64,000 bases of DNA, from the NCBI RefSeq assembly GCF_024679245.1, contig NC_090184.1, positions 10,585,733 through 10,649,732 of the forward strand, read 5' to 3'. The DNA is from Pseudorasbora parva. Its lineage: Eukaryota > Chordata > Actinopteri > Cypriniformes > Gobionidae. Below the pieces are notes generated by a model. That model did not search any database and was not told the DNA's origin. It saw only the letters and a list, made by a program, of their open reading frames with translations. The translations under genes and the position numbers were made by a program. Below are positions 56,995-64,000 of the stretch, piece by piece; within the stretch, counting starts at the first letter, position 1, and each line of letters starts with the position of its first letter.

Positions 56995-57605
56995 TCGGAG
57001 GCCTGGTGAGGCCTGCTACCTGATAGCAGACCATGCTAGCCGCCCTGGCTAGCAACCATGCTCACTGTCATAGGAACTGGGAACCAGGGCTCACCCTCCG
57101 GGAGGCCTAGAGAGGCTTAATCCCTGTCACCCAGTGGCCGAGGCCCTGGACTACCCCCTCAGGGGAAGCCAGATGAGGCCTGCTGCAACCCAGCAGGCCC
57201 TCCGGGAGGCCTGGTGAGGCCTGCTACCTGCCATCTGGTGACTGGAGCCCAGGAACACCCCCTCAGGGGAGGCCTGAAGAGGCCTACTACCTGTCATCCA
57301 GCGCTAGTTCCCTGGAGTACTCCCTCAGGGGAAGCCAGATGAGGCCTGCTGCATCCCAGCAGGCCCTCAGGGAGGCCCCGCGAGGCCTACTACCTGTCAT
57401 CCAGTGACTGAAGCCCAGGAACAACCCCTCGGGGGAAGCCAGACGAGGTTTACTGCTACCACAGCAGGCCCTCAGGGAGGCCTGGTGAGGCCTACTACCT
57501 GCCGTCTAACACCTGAAGCACGGGAATACCCCCTAAAGGGAAGCCCGGCAAGGCCTGCTGCACCCCAGCAGGCCCTCAGGGTGGCCAAGGAGGCCTACTT
57601 ACTGG
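56995..57605. repeat. GC-rich minisatellite, about 104-bp period
   Basis: GAGGCCTACTACCTG recurs at 57279, 57382, 57487 and (as ACTTACTG) 57590; GCAGGCCCTC at 57359, 57464 and 57568. The left copies (57007, 57216) are irregular. Each unit has a hairpin built from GCCTGCTG and CAGCAGGC. Confidence 0.8.
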
Positions 57606-59890
57606 GCTTGTAGCCATGCCAACGACGAATGCTCGCTGGCAGGTTGGATGAATGCTGGCCGCTCCAAGTCGGGCTGACAGTGGCTGTCTGCTTGGCTGAT
57701 GAAGAACTAGACATCCAGTTACCACCTGGGGACTCCCCCCAGGCCTGCTTGTCGACGAGGTACTGCTGATGTCGCGACTCACCCGCAAGGAGGCCTGCTG
57801 AGTCCACTGCCAGGACTGCCCAAGCTGGCTGCTCACAGCCAGCTGGCAACCCATGCCCCTCCCGGGGCTGGCTTCATCCCAGAGGCTCACGGGGTCCTCC
57901 ATGCGATGACGCAGTCCCATCCGGCAGTGCCTACAGACATAGCCTAAACACATTGCCAAAAGCAGTGTACTCAGCAGAAAGTACCTAGACCCTCAAAGTG
58001 AGGGGAGTACAACTTACGTTACCTGCGTCGGGGCGGCCTCTCTTCCTTCATGCAGCGGCCTACCGTTCACGCTAGGGCGCCAGCCATGGCAATGCTTCGG
58101 CTTCCAGGGGAGCATCCGACCGAACCATCACGAAGCACGCAGGTTGCGAGTGCAGCTCATCCCGAGCCCTAAAAGGTGGAGCAGAAGACAGAGCAGAGGG
58201 CAAAAAATATTCACAAATATGCTACCCACCAGCCCAACATCCTCCAGGATGGGGCCAGGGGCCGCCAGAAGGTGGCGGCCACAACAAGCTCTGGAAAGCG
58301 GGGTTTTCGCAAAACTAGCCCATCCGCGTACAAGCGTGGGACGCCAAACCCCGCCCCACGACCACTGGCTAAGTCGCTGTTCATTCTGCTTAACACCAAC
58401 CTGCATTACTAAAAACCCCAAAACGCAGAGAAGGGGGCGGGCCTTGGCCGGACGACTCTAATGTAAGAGGAGGCTGACTAGGGATGCGAAAGAAAATGCC
58501 CTGCAATATTCAAACAGAGGGCCTCGGGCGATAATTACTTTCCTTCCTTGGAAAGAAATGCCCCCCCATCCCGAAGAAGCCTAGGCCAACAGATGGGGCG
58601 GCCCGGAGAGGGCCAGCCTACATAAGAGTATTATCCGCGGCTCGGGGGAGCGAAAAAACCTCAATAATACTCTGTCGAAGCCCTGCAAGGCTAGACATAA
58701 TTCTGTAGTTCGTGTGTCAGCCTGAACTCACCCTCCCGTCTATGAAATTCCACGAGGGGCAACGTTGACCGCTTTACCCTGGGGTGGCTAAGAACTTCCT
58801 GTTTGACTAGGAGAGCACACTCGCCTAAAACAACAGCACATTCCCACAAGAATGAGCGGTTGCCTCAATACTGCTTCATCACGCAGAGAGAAGGCAAAAA
58901 CTGTTCGCACAGCTGTACATACAACGGCGGATATTCTCTCCTAGCAAAGCTAGCTCTAAACATACCACATAATGGCATCTAAAAAATCGTTCTAGCCACC
59001 GGACAGGAAACTACAGGGCCCTATGGTGTCCTCCATCGATACCGTGATCCCCAAACCATCGGCGGGGAGCATGAAGTCTCACACAACATAAAGAATAAAT
59101 GTTTCCCTCACAAGGGGGACTTACCAGCTTACCTCCTGCGCGACGATATCCACGCATAAGTTTTACTCACAGTATGCATGCTTAGGAGCGCAACCGCCTG
59201 AGGGTGCGCTTCTCACAGCCCAGCCAGGCGGGGTCTAGAGTATCATCGTCACGGCCCCACTCACGGCCGGATGTAAGAAGCGCCTGGGGAGACAATGAAG
59301 AAGAGCAGTAAATTAGATGTAATTCTTTACTCACCCACCTAAGGGAGGGATATTTCATTCACGCCAACAGCGTTGTGATACTATTCCTCTTCTGTGGGAG
59401 TCTGCCTCTTTGCGCCCCGCCCTTAACCGTGGGGAGCATGAGAGGCGATGTTGGCACTCAGGCCCCGTCACTGGTCCATATGCCGTGACGCCTCCCGCCT
59501 GCCTGGGACCCGGATCTCAGCGGTGTGCGGGTCCTCGGACACCACGACCCGCGCTTCTGCAACACTGGCCCTCAGGCCCTGCTATCGCTGATATGGCGCA
59601 CAGCTGCGCAACGCGTCAGGGTATTTTCCCTGATTGAGATCCCTCAGCAGGTCTTCCCAGTATACTTGCAACACCGACATGGCGTAAAAGTAGCACCAGG
59701 CTGACCCGCTGCCGTGTATGCCCCGCCATCTACACTTCCTGAAACATAGTTGAAAGAAGCTCAGATGACAGGGTTGGAGCTCCTAGTGTCCCTGCCTACC
59801 CGGATCTTTCTAGGTTATTCTTAACAGCAATCAGGGGCGAGAACACATACCCATATCCACCCATCCTCCAAACATCAGTGTTTACCACCC
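57606..59890. other. GC-rich block, not assigned
   Basis: Unlike the AT-rich surroundings. No recognisable protein; open frames (57576-57959, 58128-58421 minus; 58144-58461 plus) lack known motifs. The minus strand has several splice-donor-like words (CAGGTAAC near 58020, AGGGTGAGT near 58728, GAGGTAAG and TGGTAAGT near 59125-59140, CTGTGAGTAA near 59170, GGGTGAGTA near 59335), which could mean a spliced minus-strand unit. It may also be part of an unknown repeat. It ends at the L2-B tail. Confidence 0.3.
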
Positions 59891-60086
59891 GCTGATGTAC
59901 ATTTACATTTACATTTATGCATTTAGCAGACGCTTTTATCCAAAGCGACTTACAACTCAGGAGAACAGGAAGCGATCCGTCAAGAAGAGGCAACGAAACA
60001 CAAAAAGTGCCCTAAATACTAAGATTTGTACACTGCTTAGAGTAGCAAAGACCAGAAAAGGAAAGAAGAAAGGAGAAATAGAGGGG

Positions 60087-60091
<5 letters not shown>

Positions 60092-60129
<38 letters not shown>
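60092..60129. repeat. T-run (A-run in the L2-B 3' UTR)
   Basis: About 38 T in a row next to the stop codon of the L2-B ORF; a similar but shorter run occupies the same place in the 36395 copy (36513-36531). Confidence 0.9.
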
Positions 60130-60132
<3 letters not shown>

Positions 60133-63037
60133 GTAAGATTAAGTGCTCATGGAAGAGATGAGTTTTTACCTGTCTTTTGAACGAAGTGAGTGATTCTGTT
60201 GTGCGTATGGAGGACGGAAGATCGTTCCACCAACCCGGAACAATGAAAGAAAAAGTTCGAGAGAGGGATTTCATGCCTCTCTGTGATGGTACCACAAGCC
60301 TTCGCTCATTAGCTGAGCGAAGGCTTCTGGTGGGTGTGTAGACGCGTAGGAGTGAGTCGAAGTATGCGGGTGCTGCGCTTGTGGAAGATCCATAAGCAAG
60401 AGTCAGGGCTTTGAATTTGATCCGGGCAGCGAGTGGTAGCCAATGCAGAGAGATGAATAGAGGTGTGACATGAGCCCTTTTGGGCTCATTGAATACAAGA
60501 CGTGCTGCAGCGTTCTGGATCATTTGCAACGGTTTGATTGCACAAGATGGAAGTCCAGCCAGAAGCGCGTTGCAATAGTCAAGTCTAGAAATGACCAGGG
60601 CTTGGACAAGAAGCTGTGTTGCATGCTCCGTAAGGAAAGGTCTGATTTTCCTGATATTGTGCAATGCAAACCTGCATGACCGAGCCGTCTTCGAGATGTG
60701 GTCTTTGAAGGACAGCTGGTCATCAAAGATTACTCCAAGATTTCTGACCGACCCCGAAGGAGTAATTAGAGATGAACCTAGCTGGATAGTAAAATCGTGT
60801 TGTATGGTGGGGTTAGCAGGGAAAACAAGCAGCTCAGTCTTTGCTAGATTGAGCTGCAGGTGATGTTTTTTCATCCATGCCGAGATGTCCGCCAGACAGT
60901 TTGAGATTCGTGCAGCTACTGAGGGATCATCTGGTTGAAATGAGAGGTAGAGCTGTGTGTCATCAGCATAGCAATGATAAGAGAGACCATGTGCCTGAAT
61001 GATGGGTCCCAGTGATGTAGTGTAAATGGAGAAGAGGAGAGGTCCAAGCACTGAGCCCTGAGGAACCCCCGTGGTCAGTTGATGTGTTTTGGATACCTCT
61101 CCTCTCCAGGCAACCTTAAAAGACCTACCTGTGAGATAGGACTCAAACCAGTGGAGTGGAGTCCCTGAGATGCCCAGTGATGAGAGGGTGGACAGAAGAA
61201 TCTGATGATTCACAGTGTCAAAGGCAGCAGACAGATCAAGGAGGATGAGGACTGATGATTTGGATGCAGCTTTAGCCAGCCGCAGGGCTTCAGTAACTGA
61301 CAGTAATGCCGTCTCAGTTGAGTGGCCCTTTTTGAAGCCTGACTGGTTTACGTCCAGTTGATTAGTCTGTGAGAGGAAAGATGAGACCTGGTTGAAAACA
61401 ACTCTTTCAAGTGTTTTCGCAATGAATGGTAGGAGAGAAACAGGTCTGTAGTTCTCTACAAGTGATGTGTCTAATGTGGGTTTTTTAAGCAGTGGGGTTA
61501 CCCGAGCCTGCTTGAATGTGGTGGGGAAGATGCCGGTGGAGAGAGATGTGTTGATGATGTGTGTGAGTGCTGGTAAGAGTGTAGGGGAGATGGCTTGTAG
61601 GAGATGTGAGGGGATGGGATCTAGAGGGCAGGTAGTGGGATGGCTGGAGAGGAGAAGCTTAGATACTTCGTCCTCAGTGAGTGTAGAGAAGGAGGAGAGA
61701 AGATGTTTGGCTGTGGAAGTGGCTGATTCAAAAGTGTGTCTGTGTGGAGGTGTGAACTGACTGCTGATGAGTGTGGTTTTGTTTGTGAAAAAATTGGCAA
61801 GATCGTCTGCAGAAAGAGAGGTGGTGGGAGGTGGTGGAGGGGGACAGAGGAGAGAGGTGAAAGTTCTGAAAAGTGTGCGTGAGTCTGAGGTGGTGTTGAT
61901 TTTGTTGTGGAAATATGCGGATTTAGCTGTATGGACGTCCTGTGAGAAGGAAATGAGCAGAGATTGGTACTTACTCAGGTCAGATGGGTCGTTTGATTTG
62001 CGCCATTTTCTCTCTGCTGCCCTAAGTTTGGTCCGGTGTTCACGAAGAACATCAGATAACCAAGGGTTAGAGGGAGTAGCGCGAGCTGGCCTAGAAGACA
62101 GAGGGCAGATAGTATCTAGACAAGTGGTTAAAGTGGAACATAAAGTGTCTGTTGCAGTGTTGACATCCATAGAGGAGAATTGTGTGGGTGACGGAAGAGA
62201 GGATGATACAACAGAGGAGAGGTGAGAGGGAGAAAGAGAACGCAGGTTTCGTCTGAAACTAACTGGTAGAGGAGGTGGAAGTATAAGAGTAGTGAGATGT
62301 ATATTAAATGTGATGAAGTAGTGATCCGAGAAGTGTAAGGGTTTGACCAAAGTGTTTTCTGTAGTGCAGTTGCGTATGTAGATGAGGTCAAGTTGGTTGC
62401 CAGATTTGTGTGTGTGTGAGGTAGTAAGAAGTTTGAGATCGAATGAGGATAGAAGGGAGTGAAAATCTGTAGCATACGGTTTGTCCAGGTGGATGTTGAA
62501 ATCACCAAGGATTACAAGTGGGCTGCCATCCTCAGGGAATGAGGACAGCAGCACATCTAGTTCCTCAACAAATGTGCCCAATTGACCTGGAGGGCGGTAA
62601 ATGACTACAAGATGGATTTTAGCAGGAGCTGTAACTGTAATAGCATGGTATTCAAATGAGATGTTATTACAGAGAGAGGTGTGGGTTGAGTATTTCCAAT
62701 TGTTTGTGATAAGAAAACCTGTACCTCCACCTCTGCCAGTGTGGCGAGGGGTGTGTGAGAAGGAGAAATTGTTAGAGAGAGCAGCAGGTGTTGCTGAGTC
62801 TTCTGGACGGATCCAGGTCTCAGTCAAGGCCAAGATATTCAGATTGGAATGAGTGGCGAAGGCTGGAATGAAGTCAGCTTTGTTTACAGCTGACTGACAA
62901 TTCCATAGACCCAGAGAAAAGGAGGGAGGGATATTAGTAGAGGAAGGAATAAGACGCAGATTAGCAGTGTTGCGCTGCCGTCTGCGTCTGATAGTGGAGC
63001 GAGGGGTAGAAATAGTGGGTATGTATTGAAAGCACAT
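60128..63037 (-). CDS. L2-B endonuclease-reverse transcriptase, 969 aa, intact
   Basis: Nicks target DNA and copies its RNA at the nick (target-primed reverse transcription). AP-endonuclease residues are visible in order: N47 (GLWNCQSAVNK), E73 (LTETW), YRPPG at 147-151, D179 and N181 (GDFNIH), then S237-D238-H239. RT: YRPVSLLPFIAKTLERVVFN at 530-549, D601 (LLDLSAAFDTVNH), GVPQGSVLGPLLFS at 657-670 and YADD at 690-693, followed by AKTELLVF, SRLDYCNALLAGLP and a C-terminal NERRLVVPSQRGMKSLSRTFS. ATG at 63035-63037 is supported by the identical MCFQ start of L2-A. No stop or shift inside; TAA sits directly before the A-run. One ORF only; no separate ORF1 seen. Likely translation-competent, activity not shown. 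Confidence 0.92.
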
Positions 63038-63291
63038 TGTGAGAAGAGAGAGAGAAGGAGAAAGAGGATAGAGAAATAAATAAATACTTAAGTGCGTTCT
63101 CGGTGTTCGTTCTACGGTGGAGTCGATCGTAGGTCGAGTCGAAAACGAATGTCTTTACACTTGTCGGTCTTCACACGAGGCGGCTGAACACGAGGGCTGA
63201 ACGCTCCCGCTGACGCTACCGCGACAGTGCTGACACGCTTATTAAATACACACTGATCACTGCTTGAGGGATAGCAGGTGTGGACGCTTTT
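63038..63291 (-). promoter_or_regulatory. L2-B leader with TATA-like box
   Basis: The minus strand reads GTGTATTTAATAAGCG (63239-63252), then GGTAGCGTCAGCGGGAGCG and CCTCGTGTGAAGACCGACAA-GTGTAAAGAC. L2-A has GGGTATAAATAGCG, CGCGTCAGCGG and the same CGTGTGAAGACC-ACGAGTGTAAAGAC block, so this leader is conserved between copies. Promoter role inferred. Confidence 0.6.
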
Positions 63292-64000
63292 ATAATTATC
63301 CCAAAGATTAATCAACGCAACGGTCTGCCAACGACTCAAATCGAAACCAAACTATCACTCACTACCTGTGCTAAAAGCCAACAATTATTATTTAATAACG
63401 GCTGGTGATTGCGTACAGCGCGCTTCAAACTGCCCTGGTTAAAGTGCAATTTGTGAGTAGCTCACGGAACAAAGTTATGAATAAAAAGAATAAGTGCAGA
63501 AACGAAAATGTATCTTCCTTCTAGTAATTAAAACACCAAGCAATACAGCAAATACAGAGTATTTCGGATAGACTTACTTGCGATTCGAGCTCCTTCTCTG
63601 ACCGACGCGCTTCTCCTAATGGCCGGCTAACTTGCTCGGCTTTAAATATACAGTCCGCCCTTATAATTATCCCAAAGATTAATCAACGCAACGGTCTGCC
63701 AACGACTCAAATCGAAACCAAACTATCACTCACTACCTGTGCTAAAAGCCAACAATTATTATTTAATAACGGCTGGTGATTGCGTACAGCGCGCTTCAAA
63801 CTGCCCTGGTTAAAGTGCAATTTGTGAGTAGCTCACGGAACAAAGTTATGAATAAAAAGAATAAGTGCAGAAACGAAAATGTATCTTCCTTCTAGTAATT
63901 AAAACACCAAGCAATACAGCAAATACAGAGTATTTCGGATAGACTTACTTGCGATTCGAGCTCCTTCTCTGACCGACGCGCTTCTCCTAATGGCCGGCTA
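63292..64000 (-). repeat. L2-B 5' tandem units, 371-bp period
   Basis: ATAATTATCCCAAAGATTAA begins at 63292 and again at 63663; the second unit repeats the first essentially without change up to the window edge (338 of 371 bp visible). Each unit carries, on the minus strand, GGGCGGACTGTATATTTAAA (visible at 63641-63660), a TATA-like site. The sequence is unrelated to the 254-bp units of L2-A. Confidence 0.9.

Larger units (their letters stand above)
59896..64000 (-). mobile_element. L2-B: L2 LINE with intact ORF, runs off the window
   Basis: 3' end at 59896 (inverse of TAAATGCATAAATGTAAATG repeats), GTCGCTTTGGATAAAAGCG at 59928-59946, 3' UTR with an A-run, a 969-codon ORF, a leader and tandem 5' units extending past 64000. 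Same family as L2-A (38150) and the fragment at 36395. Confidence 0.93.

Noticed and set aside
57576..57959. 127-codon minus-strand frame in the GC-rich block as a gene
   Set aside because: GC-rich sequence keeps frames open by chance and no motif is recognisable; left as part of an unassigned block.
62128..62508. 126-codon open frame within L2-B
   Set aside because: Out-of-frame shadow of the 969-codon ORF.

Overview
The window looks like repeat-rich nuclear DNA from a cyprinid-type teleost fish. It has long CA, TA and TC microsatellites and several fish-typical transposon families: Tc1-like, PIF/Harbinger, hAT, short TIR elements, fish L2 LINEs and DIRS1-like tyrosine-recombinase retrotransposons. 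I recognise no host protein-coding gene, no functional tRNA or rRNA gene and no CRISPR array. Species assignment is inference from repeat families recalled, not from a search.

Layout. 1-504 is a 64-bp satellite. 505-13480 is mostly nested DNA transposons: a Tc1/IS630-type element (4469-6589) holding a second Tc1-like transposon, then a hAT-like end-pair (7518-10597) holding a Harbinger element that itself holds a LINE fragment. 13485-17740 is a ruined Ty3/gypsy element (two LTR-like repeats, gag and integrase remnants on the minus strand) invaded by a hAT relic. 17.8-29 kb is a patchwork of LINE 3' ends and short TIR elements, several bounded by TTAA, plus a 911-bp fold-back element and a perfect 51-bp inverted repeat. 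30.06-32.6 kb is a minus-strand DIRS1-like wreck (DIRS-C). 34.3-36.3 kb is a second, different DIRS-like lineage (DIRS-D). 37.1-45.9 kb is a DIRS1-like copy (DIRS-B) whose gag is split by a 4.1-kb L2 LINE (L2-A). 48.26-53.63 kb is the best DIRS1-like copy (DIRS-A). 54-57 kb holds LINE and Tc1 relics. 57-59.9 kb is an unexplained GC-rich block. 59.9 kb to the right edge is an L2 LINE (L2-B) with an uninterrupted 969-codon ORF on the minus strand.

How the parts work together. In DIRS-A, inverted terminal repeats flank gag, an RT/RNase H/methyltransferase-like ORF and a tyrosine recombinase ORF. An internal complementary region matches both outer ends, the arrangement known for circular-intermediate DIRS1 elements. 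Gag and RT are open, but the recombinase carries two frameshifts, so this copy is probably not autonomous. L2-B has endonuclease and reverse transcriptase motifs intact, and both long L2 copies have tandemly repeated 5' units upstream of a conserved leader.

Most notable: tandem promoter-like monomers of unrelated sequence on two related L2 copies; a roughly 2-kb alternative open frame across the DIRS-A RT gene leading into the recombinase; several TTAA-bounded elements, some sharing one TTAA; the perfect 51-bp hairpin; and the unassigned GC-rich 57-59.9 kb block.
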